The notes under the pieces are model-generated. The model saw nothing but the letters and a program-made list of their open reading frames with translations. It was not told the DNA's origin and did no database searches. Of a stretch of DNA of 64,000 nucleotides, positions 26,101 through 33,795 are shown one piece after another. The stretch's first letter is position 1; every line of letters starts with the position of its first letter. Origin of the DNA: CAYFMP01 sp964344215. Its GTDB lineage: Bacteria > Pseudomonadota > Alphaproteobacteria > Rhodospirillales > Casp-alpha2. The translations under genes were made by a program, and so were the position numbers. The stretch covers positions 21,356 to 85,355 of the forward strand of contig CAYFMP010000007.1 in the NCBI GenBank assembly GCA_964344215.1, in the 5' to 3' direction.

Positions 26101-26841
26101 GCAGAGGCATTGCTTCAAGCGGCGTTGACGGAGGCAGAGCAGGCAAATCGGGCTAAATCGGAGTTCCTCGCCACCATCAGCCACGAACTGCGAACGCCGC
26201 TGAACGCCATCAACGGCTTTTCGGAAATGTTGGTTGGGCAGGTCTTTGGCGAGCTTGGCTCTCAGAAGTACGAAGAGTATGCGGAAGACATCCGAGCCAG
26301 CAGCACGCATCTGCTGCACTTGGTCAATGATATCCTTGATCTTTCGGCGATCGAAGCCGGCGAGTTCCAGTTAAAGAAAGAGAGTCTGGCGATCAAGGAG
26401 ATTGCTGAGGATTGTTCCCGGTTTATTGTCAAAACCGCTGGCTCCAAGGGAATTCGATACGCGCTTTCGGTTCCCGAAAACCTGCCACCCCTTCGCGTGG
26501 ACCGGCGGGCGGTCAAGCAAATCTTACTCAACCTGCTCTCCAACGCCATTAAGTTTACGCCGGAGGGTGGGCGGGTCACTCTCAAGGCGGCGGCCTCGAA
26601 CGGACGGCACACCATCAAGGTCAGCGACACCGGACAAGGTATCGCTGCGGAAAAGCTGCCAGGATTGACCAAACCGTTCGTTCGAGGCGAAACCGACCCC
26701 CATAAGTCCCAGGAAGGCACCGGCCTTGGATTGGCGATCGTAGCATCTTTGGTTGACTTCCACGACGGTGAACTGGACATCAAAAGCAAGGTTGGTAAGG
26801 GAACCACCGTCACCGTGACCCTGCCCAACGGGGCACCCTGA
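23155..26841 (+). CDS. soluble multi-PAS/GAF sensor histidine kinase
   Basis: A 1228-residue cytoplasmic kinase with no membrane span. Domains by eye: GAF (about 20-160), PAS (182-302), PAS (312-428), a coiled coil (430-462), PAS (460-575), GAF (578-728), PAS (735-855), PAS (860-981), HisKA with the phosphoacceptor in ISHELRTPLNAINGF (His near 1009), and HATPase_c (about 1115-1228) with LLNLLSNAIKFTPEGG and GTGLGLAIV. There is no receiver domain and no response regulator gene nearby, so the partner is elsewhere. Signals could include redox state, light or small molecules; none of the PAS domains reveals a cofactor. Its GC is lower than the core genes. Confidence 0.9.
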   Translation: MIAPIPDNESERLAALKGFDILDTPPEEAFDRITRTVTAFLDVPIALVSLVDESRQWFKSRHGLDAGETPRDVAFCAHAILDDQVLVVEDAAKDKRFADNPLVTGEPNIRFYAGAPLCTKDGFRLGTLCAIDYAPRELTKTQEQVLSDLAQVVVDEMELRIAAKKAIEETAARQRIEDAYRESEARYRDMTEAGSDWVWEMGPDLRFTYFSESFLPIAGVEPAALIGKSRSDLAAASESPEKWEKHLDDLDNHRSFRDFQYELVRPDGTTQHIKVNGKSIFDEAGKFLGYRGTGTNVTAQVEAERRAKKAQTLLSDAVESIPSMVLLLDADDRFVLCNNEYWKTMAEIGDMLAPGTPFADICRVSAERGLVKGMQDDPEEWVRIRMARVHNPGGPVVHQQRDGRWVAIQDHKTKNGGTFIIRTDITELKRAQQELQTAHDELEHRVEERARELKESEARLRAVFDNTPVCMNLKDTEGRYLLINKPYEEWFDLAAEDIIGKKASEFLENATEVENLTSAERAVLETGEASEREVRVLRDDGKVFDRILIKYPVKSAEGSVQAIGTVAVDITERRQAERRLRAVAEAVSAASGEKLFDHLTEAVVHVLEADYAFIGELRDDEKSSIRTTSFFADGKTAENFEYDLAGTPCENVVDKTTCVYDRDIQKKFPEDSGLKTLGVESYVGIPLFGAEQEPLGIIVAMSRKPLDDPEKATDLLKIFAIRAAAELERKRAESALRESQELLQNLLDHSPAIIAIRDTAGRFRLINRAFEEAFGVTDDALRGKHIRDLMPNGFAKDLSEYDRKVIESGKPMIHEHPADLKRGGDRLLTARFPIRNDAGNIVAVGSIATDITEIRHTEETLREVEKQYQAVVEDQTEMISRHAPDGTRTFVNQSYCRYHGKTKKQLIGRSAYDGLTADDLKRLKAVYKSLTPENPTGEYEIAVPGPDGETVWQLWTKRAIFDEDGQVTEYQAVGRDVSDRKRAEALLQAALTEAEQANRAKSEFLATISHELRTPLNAINGFSEMLVGQVFGELGSQKYEEYAEDIRASSTHLLHLVNDILDLSAIEAGEFQLKKESLAIKEIAEDCSRFIVKTAGSKGIRYALSVPENLPPLRVDRRAVKQILLNLLSNAIKFTPEGGRVTLKAAASNGRHTIKVSDTGQGIAAEKLPGLTKPFVRGETDPHKSQEGTGLGLAIVASLVDFHDGELDIKSKVGKGTTVTVTLPNGAP

Positions 26842-27472
26842 TCCAAGCCTGTCGCTGTAATCATTCGAACGTCCGTTCTGGGTCGCAACCGAACCTCAAG
26901 CAGATCGATCGATGCCCCGCAAAGCCTCAGGCAAGCAAACGCGTTTTCAACATTGATCCGCCGACGTCTTCCAACGCCATGGTGCGGAGGGAAATCGCCA
27001 ACCGCGGAGAGAACAGTGGGCCCGGCCGGACGCTAGAGCAGATCATGTTTTGTCGGAATCGCCCGGGCGATCCGTCAAAGCATGTGAATCTGCTCTACAT
27101 CATTGAAACCGATCGGATTCACACGTTTTGTCGTCGACACCTCGTGTTTCCGACAAAACGTGATCCGATCTAGTGGAGAGCTTGACCCCAATCCCGGAAT
27201 TAGAGAACAGAATCGGTTGGAAGCGGACGTTGACTGCAATCCCGGAAACGGTTCGCTTTGAGAGGGGGTGGAGCGGACATCGCCGCGGGTTTCTCGGGGT
27301 CTCGAAACTTGGGGCGCCTTTCTTGGTGATTGAGCCGTCGGTTCATCTCGCGATTGCCCTTCAGTCAACTTCAGCTAGTATTGTGAATGTCGCGACAGTT
27401 GATGAAGCCAGCTGTGTTCGAGTGCTCTCTGGCTGAAAGGATGCATGGGCCGAATAATGCCTGCGAGACAAA
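26842..27472. other. 630-base gene-free region holding palindromic repeats
   Basis: Between the kinase and the polymerase gene no convincing coding frame is present. The region holds the four-module palindromic element at 27033-27173 and, after it, degenerate GCGGAC(A/G)T motifs near 27229 and 27272 that resemble short intergenic repeats. A GTG-started frame at 27173-27436 overlaps these repeats and has no protein-like features, so I do not call it. Confidence 0.7.
27033..27173. repeat. 141-bp palindromic element built of four related 25-bp modules
   Basis: Outer arms CTAGAGCAGATCATGTTTTG... (27033-27057) and the reverse complement at 27149-27173 match at 22 of 25 bases and end in CTAG. Two inner modules, at 27071-27096 (reverse) and about 27110-27135 (forward), are variants of the same sequence, sharing GATTCACA and TTTTGTCG. 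The order is forward, reverse, forward, reverse, so the element is two inverted pairs. It encodes nothing and looks like a non-autonomous mobile or mosaic intergenic repeat. Confidence 0.85.
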
Positions 27473-29041
27473 ATGACAAGAATAAGATGGACAGAATTTC
27501 TTTCGATCTCTACCGGGTATTTCTCCCTTGTATTTAAGCTCTCGAACGTTGCGGCGTTAGGCCTGATTGCAATCGGTAGCCTATTTCTATTCTTTCTTCG
27601 TAGTCCGAACTTGTCTCAGAACCATGCGCTACTCGGGCTGGCGATCATATGGACCGGCCTGACTCCAGGATTAATTCATCTGGCGCGCCCCCCGGACGAA
27701 CGGACACCGTTCCCTTTAATGCCCCTTGTCGGGCTGTTCTATACGGTTTTTTTTGGCCTCCCCGTATTCCTGACGGACATCCTACGTCTCCCGGAAACAG
27801 AATATTTTGCGTTTTATCAGACGGAGCTAGCTGAAATTAGCCTGCAAGCGCTCGTCCTTACCCTGATTGGAACAATCCTCATGTTCCTCTCCTGGTCAGC
27901 ATCCAAGCGATTCCTTTGGTACCGGGTTCCACATATTCGACTTCCCGATCAAATTCCGAATGGCCGCATGCAGGTTCTTTATTGGGGACTCGCGGCGTCG
28001 GGACTGGCCTACACAGTTTTCCCGTTGCTTCGAACGATTCCCTCCATCGGCCAGTTCCTACAGCCGGCATTCTATCTCGCCTTCGCCGGGTTCTATGTCC
28101 TTTGGAAGAAGAACAGCCTGCCACGTTGGCAGGTGGCCGGCTATTTCCTCTGTGTGTTACCGATCTGGGTCGTGGTAACTCTGGCCGAAACCCTGTTGTT
28201 CCCAACAATACTAATGATTGTGCTTTGGGTTGTTCTGCATTCGCGGATGCGAGAAAGGGTGCCGTGGGGTCTGATTGCCGCGTTCAGTCTTATATTCATG
28301 ATTATCTATCCGGTCTCAGGTTTTTATCGCGCAGAAATAGCTGCGAGATCGACTGAAGTTTCGACCGGAGAAAAAATCGCGATAATTTTCCGGTCTGTTG
28401 GACATGAATATTTTTACCTCCACCAAAGGCCGGCTTGGCACGGGGGCAAAGAAAAAATCCCCAAGCATTTTTCTTCCGGCGAAAACCTCAAGAGATTCTA
28501 CAAGGGCTTCGTCACCCGCGTTTCTCAAATACTCCCGTTTAGCCACGTTGTTGAGCAAACGCCCGCTTCGGTCCCCTATTGGGGCGGTCTAACCTATAAA
28601 CCCCTTATTACAAGTTTGATTCCCCGAATCCTTTGGCCTGGGAAACCTAAAGAAACAATAGGCAATGTCTTCGGCCACAGGTATGGGTTTCTTGAGGAAG
28701 GCGATATTCGCACGTCCGTGAATATACCTTGGATAACCGAGTTGTATGCCAACTTCGGCCGTTCCGCAGTAACTATAGGCATGATTGTCTTCGGACTATT
28801 TTATGGTCTGCTCGAGAAGGTAATGAACGAGCCCGGCATGGCCGGCGCCGAGTGGCAGATCGGAGCGGTTATACTGCTGCCGCTTGCCTTTCCGGAGTCA
28901 AATTTCAGCGTTATGGTAGGAAGCGTTCCGCCTCTACTCATTTGTCTATGGCTATATTTCATGATCGGCATGCGGCTGCGGGCTCCCCCGGCATTCGTGG
29001 CGTTCTGGAGAGGCGTGGAATCTCATTTGCGCCGCAATTGA
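27473..29041 (+). CDS. polytopic membrane protein resembling O-antigen (Wzy-type) polymerases
   Basis: A 522-residue inner-membrane protein with about eleven to twelve hydrophobic segments and a large periplasmic-like loop around residues 290-420. That loop contains PRILWPGKPKETIGNVFGHR and later SVNIPWITELYANFG, patterns seen in oligosaccharide repeat-unit polymerases and related EpsG/Wzy proteins. Sequence similarity in this class is always weak. No glycosyltransferase or flippase genes adjoin it. GC is well below the neighbours, and palindromic repeats lie on both sides, so lateral acquisition is likely. Confidence 0.65.
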   Translation: MTRIRWTEFLSISTGYFSLVFKLSNVAALGLIAIGSLFLFFLRSPNLSQNHALLGLAIIWTGLTPGLIHLARPPDERTPFPLMPLVGLFYTVFFGLPVFLTDILRLPETEYFAFYQTELAEISLQALVLTLIGTILMFLSWSASKRFLWYRVPHIRLPDQIPNGRMQVLYWGLAASGLAYTVFPLLRTIPSIGQFLQPAFYLAFAGFYVLWKKNSLPRWQVAGYFLCVLPIWVVVTLAETLLFPTILMIVLWVVLHSRMRERVPWGLIAAFSLIFMIIYPVSGFYRAEIAARSTEVSTGEKIAIIFRSVGHEYFYLHQRPAWHGGKEKIPKHFSSGENLKRFYKGFVTRVSQILPFSHVVEQTPASVPYWGGLTYKPLITSLIPRILWPGKPKETIGNVFGHRYGFLEEGDIRTSVNIPWITELYANFGRSAVTIGMIVFGLFYGLLEKVMNEPGMAGAEWQIGAVILLPLAFPESNFSVMVGSVPPLLICLWLYFMIGMRLRAPPAFVAFWRGVESHLRRN

Positions 29042-29109
29042 CTAGACTGGTTTCTTCGGTGCGCGGGCCTGTCGAAGGGTGGTGGCGGGATGTCCGGTTT
29101 TGCGCCTGG

Positions 29110-29204
29110 AATGTCCGGCCGATTCTCGAAAAGGCGGCGGAAACCTCAGACGAAAATCGGAAGACCCCGGTTGGGCCGGGCAACCATGGACATTTCCGGA
29201 CATT
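29110..29204. repeat. imperfect palindromic intergenic element
   Basis: AATGTCCGG (29110-29118) pairs with CCGGACATT (29196-29204), and inside these CCGATT (29119-29124) pairs with AATCGG (29155-29160). The layout suggests a decayed, roughly 95-base inverted-repeat element between the convergent polymerase and VOC genes. Confidence 0.5.
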
Positions 29205-29215
29205 TTCTTGGGCGA

Positions 29216-29253
29216 CCGGAAGCCGCCGGGCCGGCCGGCCCGGCGGCTTCCGG
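29216..29253. repeat. 38-bp perfect palindrome between convergent genes
   Basis: The 38 bases starting CCGGAAGCCGCCGGGCCGGC are exactly self-complementary, giving a possible 17- to 19-bp hairpin composed almost only of G and C. No T-run follows on either strand, so it is not a canonical intrinsic terminator, but it may block transcription in both directions. It ends six bases before the VOC stop codon. Confidence 0.9.
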
Positions 29254-29259
29254 CCCGCC

Positions 29260-29655
29260 TCAGACGGTGTTCGAGACCTCGACCAGGTTGCCGTCGGGGT
29301 CGCGGAAGTAGACGGAAACGAGCGGCCCGGCCGCTCCGGTCTTGGCGACCGGCCCTTCGATGATGTCGACGCCGCAAGCCGTCAGGTGGGTGACGACGTC
29401 GCTGATCGGCGTTTCGGTGATCAGGCAGAAATCGCCGGTTCCGGGCAACGCCGTCTCGGCTCTCGGCTCGTATTCGTCGCCGGCCGGGTGCAGGTTGATC
29501 TTGTTGCGCCCGAAGCTGAGCGCCACCCGGTTTTCCGAGCCGAAAACAACCTTCTTCATGCCGAGCACGCGGCCGTAGAATTCGCAGGTCGCGTTCAAAT
29601 CGACGACGGTGAGGACGAAGTGATCGATGCGGTCGATGCTGACGGGGTCCGTCAC
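29260..29655 (-). CDS. VOC-family (glyoxalase/dioxygenase fold) protein
   Basis: A 131-residue single VOC domain. It starts IDHFVLTVVDLNATCEFYGR with a first metal-type histidine (His in DHF) and ends with YFRDPDGNLVEVSNTV containing the terminal glutamate. A second histidine is in NLHPAGDEYEP. These are the usual metal ligands, so a lyase, isomerase or dioxygenase reaction is possible; it could also be a resistance protein. The GTG start at 29655 has AGGAGAGGAAA upstream and lies 14 bases after the MFS gene. Confidence 0.85.
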   Translation of the reverse strand: MTDPVSIDRIDHFVLTVVDLNATCEFYGRVLGMKKVVFGSENRVALSFGRNKINLHPAGDEYEPRAETALPGTGDFCLITETPISDVVTHLTACGVDIIEGPVAKTGAAGPLVSVYFRDPDGNLVEVSNTV

Positions 29656-29669
29656 GCTCGTTTCCTCTC

Positions 29670-30872
29670 CTACTCGGCGGCCTGAGCGACCGGCGCCGGG
29701 CCCTCGTCGGGCAGCAGCAGGATCATCGCGAAGGCGGCCAACGCCAGCCCGGCCAGGATGGCGAACAGCCAATAGAAGCCGCCGGTGAAGTCGTAGACGT
29801 AGCCTTCCAGCATGACGCCGAGGCTGGAAATACCGATGGCCAGCACGAACTTGACGCCGTAGACGAAAGCCCGCCACTGGCTCGGCGCGTAGCGCGCGAT
29901 CAGCATGTTCTCGGCCGGCAGAGCGCTGGTGTTGAAGCAGACCATGAAGACGGCGACGACGGCGACTGTCGAGTCGCCGACCAGGACGCCGGCCAGCAAC
30001 AGCAGCGGCGCCTGCATCAGGTAGCACACCAGATACACCCACTTGGCCGGATAGATGTCGGCCATGCGGCCGCCAGCCACCTGCATCAGGCCGCTCGCTG
30101 CGTAGACGATGGCGACAACGGCCGAGATACCGAAGACGCCGTCGGAGCCGAATGCCCCCAGGCTCTCGTCAAAGGCCTTCGGCAGCCCGGCCTGGGTGGC
30201 GTGGTAGATGACACCGCCGCAGGTCATGGTCAGGGCCAGGACCACGAAGACGCGGACCGCATCGCGCCTCGACGCCGGCGGCGGCGGCGGTTTGCGGTCG
30301 GTCTTGGTCTCGACGATCCAGCCCATGACGAGGGCGGCCAGGAAAGCCAAACCGGTAACGACGACCAGTCCACCGGGCCCGACGAAGGCGGCGCGCCAGC
30401 CGTAGAAGTCGATCAGCGCGCCGGTCATCAGCGTCGCCGTGGCCGGCCCCAGCCCCCCGAACAGGCCGTTGACGCCCAAGACGGTGCCGGTTCTGACCGA
30501 GTTGCGGACCAGCCAGGCCATGCCGACCGGGTGGTAGATGGAGGCAAACAGGCCGGTGATCGCAAGCGCCGACGCGATCCCCAACGGCGTGTCGGCGAGC
30601 CCGGTCAGCATCAGCCCGGCTCCGGTGCCGATGAAGAAGACGCCCATCATGCCGGTCGCCGACCACTTGTCGCCGAGCCAGCCTGCCAGCGGGGCGGCGA
30701 AGCCGAACAGCAGGTTGCCGGCCACCACCAGCACCACGACGTTGCCGTGGCTGAGGCCGAGCTCGCTCTCCAGCGCCAGCACGGCGACGTAGAAGATCGG
30801 CCCGAACCAGTGCGAATAGGTATGGCCGACGCAGGCAAAACCGAGCGACAAACGGGCGGAAAGCGGTTTCAT
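29670..30872 (-). CDS. major facilitator superfamily transporter
   Basis: A 400-residue inner-membrane protein with about twelve transmembrane segments and a charged central loop (ETKTDRKPPPPPASRRDAVR). The loop between helices 2 and 3 reads GWLGDKWSATG, a form of the MFS motif A. Substrate unknown. I use the ATG at 30872, giving MKPLSARLSLGFACVGHTYS. It lies 43 bases downstream of hutF and just upstream of the VOC gene, so the three may be one transcript; transport of a histidine-related compound would be consistent but is not shown. Confidence 0.88.
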   Translation of the reverse strand: MKPLSARLSLGFACVGHTYSHWFGPIFYVAVLALESELGLSHGNVVVLVVAGNLLFGFAAPLAGWLGDKWSATGMMGVFFIGTGAGLMLTGLADTPLGIASALAITGLFASIYHPVGMAWLVRNSVRTGTVLGVNGLFGGLGPATATLMTGALIDFYGWRAAFVGPGGLVVVTGLAFLAALVMGWIVETKTDRKPPPPPASRRDAVRVFVVLALTMTCGGVIYHATQAGLPKAFDESLGAFGSDGVFGISAVVAIVYAASGLMQVAGGRMADIYPAKWVYLVCYLMQAPLLLLAGVLVGDSTVAVVAVFMVCFNTSALPAENMLIARYAPSQWRAFVYGVKFVLAIGISSLGVMLEGYVYDFTGGFYWLFAILAGLALAAFAMILLLPDEGPAPVAQAAE

Positions 30873-30915
30873 GGTGGCGACTATACCGCTTGCGGCGGCC
30901 TTTGAAAGCGCCGCC

Positions 30916-32301
30916 TCAGCCGAGGCGCGTGACGGTCTTGCGATAGGCCTCGGCGATGGTGTCCTCGTCGCGGTGGCGGCCGTCCTCGACCACCCAGGCG
31001 CCGCCGACCATGACCCGGCGGATCGGGTTGGCATTGCCGGAAAAGACCAGCGAATCGATGAGGGCATCGCCGCTGCGCCCGGCCAACTGCGGATGGTCGG
31101 CGTCGACGACGACGATATCCGCCCGCTTGCCCGCCTCGAACCGGCCGAGCGGCCGTCCCAAGGCCCGGGCGCCGCCTGCCAGCGCGCCGTCGAACAGGCG
31201 CCGGCCGGTCGATGTGCAGTCGGCGTCGGTGGCCACGTTGCGGCCGAGAACGGTCAGGCGCTGGACGTACTCGAGCCAGCGCAACTCCTCGACGGGGCTG
31301 ACCGAGACGTGGCTGTCCGAGCCGATGCCGAAGCGGCCGCCGGCCTCCAGGTAATCGACCAACGGAAAGACGCCGTCGCCGAGGTTGGCCTCGGTGGTCG
31401 GGCAGATACCGGCCACCGCACCGCTTGCCGCCAAATCTTTCGTTTCGGCTTCGGTCATGTGGGTGGCGTGGACGAAACACCAGCGCTCGTCGATGGGCGC
31501 GTTGTCGAGCAGCCATTCGACCGGCCGGGCGCCCGAATGGTTGACGGATTCCTCGACGTCGCGGACCTGCTCGGCGACGTGGATATGGATCGGCGCCGTC
31601 GGCCCGTCGGCGGCGTCGAGCGACGTGAAGCCGTCCAGACAGGCCGCCAACGCCTCGGCCGACACCTGGCGTATGCTGTGCGGGGCGATGCCGATACGGA
31701 CCTGCGGATCGCCGGCGTGGCGTGCCTCGAGGGTCTCGATGAGGCCGAGGAAGGCGTCCGGGTCGAGCAGGTAGCGGCGTTGGCCGGTGTTGGGCTCGAC
31801 CTTCCCGTACCCGCCCCGCGTATAGAGCACCGGCAGCAGCGTCAGGCCGATACCGGCGCGGCCGGCGGCGGCGGCGATGCGGCCCGACATCTCGGCCCTA
31901 TCGGCGTACGGCGTGCCGTCGGTGTCGTGGTGCAGGTAGTGGAACTCGCCGACCGCGGTGTAACCGGATTTCAGCATCTCGACGTAGAGCTGGGCGGTAA
32001 TGGCCTCAACGTCGTCGGGCGTCAGCCGGGTGACGAAATCGTGCATGACCTCGCGCCACGTCCAGAAGCTGTCGCCGCTCTCGGAATGGCGGCGCTCGGT
32101 CAAGCCGGCGGCGGCCCGCTGAAAGGCGTGCGAATGCAGGTTCGGCATGCCCGGCAGGGCGACACCGCCGATGCGCTCGGCACCGGCTCCATCAGCACCG
32201 GATTCGACGGCGGCGATGGCGCCGGCGTCGTCGCCGCGGACGACGACGTTTTCGGCCCAGCCGTCGGGCAAAAGGGCGTGGTCGAAAAAGAAGGCGCGCA
32301 T
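30916..32301 (-). CDS. hutF: formimidoylglutamate deiminase
   Basis: A 461-residue amidohydrolase of the HutF type, which converts N-formimino-L-glutamate to N-formyl-L-glutamate in histidine degradation. The metal-binding motifs are visible: PGMPNLHSHAFQRA, HIHVAEQ, FVHATHM and GSDSHVSV. The ATG at 32301 gives MRAFFFDHALLPDGW, the usual beginning; 32319 is an alternative. No other hut gene is in the window. It is divergent from the FecR-cyclophilin gene. Confidence 0.9.
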   Translation of the reverse strand: MRAFFFDHALLPDGWAENVVVRGDDAGAIAAVESGADGAGAERIGGVALPGMPNLHSHAFQRAAAGLTERRHSESGDSFWTWREVMHDFVTRLTPDDVEAITAQLYVEMLKSGYTAVGEFHYLHHDTDGTPYADRAEMSGRIAAAAGRAGIGLTLLPVLYTRGGYGKVEPNTGQRRYLLDPDAFLGLIETLEARHAGDPQVRIGIAPHSIRQVSAEALAACLDGFTSLDAADGPTAPIHIHVAEQVRDVEESVNHSGARPVEWLLDNAPIDERWCFVHATHMTEAETKDLAASGAVAGICPTTEANLGDGVFPLVDYLEAGGRFGIGSDSHVSVSPVEELRWLEYVQRLTVLGRNVATDADCTSTGRRLFDGALAGGARALGRPLGRFEAGKRADIVVVDADHPQLAGRSGDALIDSLVFSGNANPIRRVMVGGAWVVEDGRHRDEDTIAEAYRKTVTRLG

Positions 32302-32526
32302 GGCCGAAATCCCGTTCATCCGGCGTTTTCGGTCGGCCAAGGCGGCAAAATCTGCCCGCCTCGTCCCGGATGCGCAAAATATCCTCCGCTCGCGTCGCTG
32401 AAAACCCTTTACTTCAAGGCTTTAGCCCGGCGCCGGGTTGGTACGGGTCTTGCGTCCCGAAGACCGAGTTTGCAGGCGTATGCGGGAATCCGGTTGCCCG
32501 TCCACGCCGATGGAGATAAGACCACA

Positions 32527-33759
32527 ATGAGGCGGACCCCGATCATGGCTCAACATCCTCTCGCCAACCGAGTTTCGCGGACAGGAATCGCGCCGTTTCT
32601 CGGCCTCTTCGTTTTACTCATCCTGGCCGCCGTGGCTCCGCCGGTGCCGTCGTCGCAGGCCGCCATCGAAGTCGGCACGGCGGTCAAGGTGGTGAAGGAC
32701 GTCTTCGCCCGCAACATGAACCGCAAGGTCAAGCGGGGCGACGGCATGCCCTACCTGGAGACGGTTCTGACCGGCGAGGAAAGCGCCACCGATATCCTGC
32801 TCATCGACGAATCGACCCTGGTCATCGGCGAGCTTTCAGAAATTACCTTGGACAGCTTGGTCTACAAGCCCAACAAGGGCGTCGTCGAAGGGTCGATAGA
32901 AGCCATCAAGGGCGTTTTCCGGTTCTCGTCGGCCGGCGTCAAGATGGACTTGCGTATCAACACCCCGGTCGCCTCGATCGGCGTCCGCGGTACCGAGTTC
33001 GACGTGCTGGCGGCGCCGACCACGATGGAGGTGTCGGTTCATGAAGGCACCATCGAAGTAACCTCGGCGTCGGGCACGGAGGAGGTCAGCGAAGGCCAGG
33101 TCTATTCGGTGACGGCCAACGGCGGTGCCTTCCAGCCCGGACCGTCGCCCGAGCTGGAACGCGCCGTCGGCAAGATGCTGGCGGCGCTGGCGTCGCAGGA
33201 AGCAAGCGGCGCGGGCACTTCGAGCAGTGCATCGGCAACCCAGTCGGCGGCGGTTCAATCGCCGGCAGCGAGCGCTTCCGCCAGCCAGGGCCCGGATCTG
33301 GAAAACATGCTCTATGCGAGCCTTCCCGAGGGCAGCATCGTCATCGAGCTGCGGCCCGATCTGGCGCCGGAAAGCGTCAAGCGGGTCAAGGAACTGGCCC
33401 GCCGGGGCTTCTATGACGGGCTCGACTTCCACTTCGTCCGCACCGGTTACGTCGCCGAGACCGGCGATCCAACCGGTACCGGCCAGGGCGGATCGGGCCA
33501 GCCGCTGAAGGCCGAGATTTCGGATATCCCGTTCGAGCGCGGCGTCGTCGGCATGTCGCGTTCGGCCGACGATCCCGACAGCGCCGATTCGCAGTTCTTC
33601 ATTACGCTCGGCCGGGCCGCCCATCTCGACGGCAAGTATACGGTGATCGGCCGGGTCGTCTCCGGGCTGGAGTTCGTCGACGCGCTTGCCACCGGCAAGC
33701 CTCCCAAGAATCCGGACAAGCTGATACGGCTCCGGGTCGCCGCCGACGTCAAGAACTGA
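32527..33759 (+). CDS. FecR-domain and cyclophilin-type peptidyl-prolyl isomerase fusion
   Basis: A 410-residue exported protein. After a signal peptide or anchor (hydrophobic residues about 20-40, SSQA), a FecR-type domain covers roughly residues 70-200, including MDLRINTPVASIGVRGTEF. A Ser/Ala-rich linker follows (about 215-262), then a cyclophilin domain (about 268-405) with EGSIVIELRPDLAPESV, FHFVRTGY, GTGQGGSG and DSQFFITLG. The cyclophilin part should isomerise prolyl bonds in the periplasm. The combination is unusual; FecR domains usually sense ligands or sit in surface proteins. GGAG lies about 12 bases before the ATG. Confidence 0.88.
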   Translation: MRRTPIMAQHPLANRVSRTGIAPFLGLFVLLILAAVAPPVPSSQAAIEVGTAVKVVKDVFARNMNRKVKRGDGMPYLETVLTGEESATDILLIDESTLVIGELSEITLDSLVYKPNKGVVEGSIEAIKGVFRFSSAGVKMDLRINTPVASIGVRGTEFDVLAAPTTMEVSVHEGTIEVTSASGTEEVSEGQVYSVTANGGAFQPGPSPELERAVGKMLAALASQEASGAGTSSSASATQSAAVQSPAASASASQGPDLENMLYASLPEGSIVIELRPDLAPESVKRVKELARRGFYDGLDFHFVRTGYVAETGDPTGTGQGGSGQPLKAEISDIPFERGVVGMSRSADDPDSADSQFFITLGRAAHLDGKYTVIGRVVSGLEFVDALATGKPPKNPDKLIRLRVAADVKN

Positions 33760-33795
33760 GCCGGTAGGTCCGTCGATTTCGAAGAAGAACTCGGT

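Noticed and set aside
27173..27436. 87-codon frame after the palindromic element
   Set aside because: It starts inside the repeat arm, has no ribosome binding site and no protein-like features.
30871..32526. Upstream in-frame extension of the FecR-cyclophilin protein
   Set aside because: The extra 550 residues lie opposite hutF and have shadow composition; the signal peptide places the true start at 32527.
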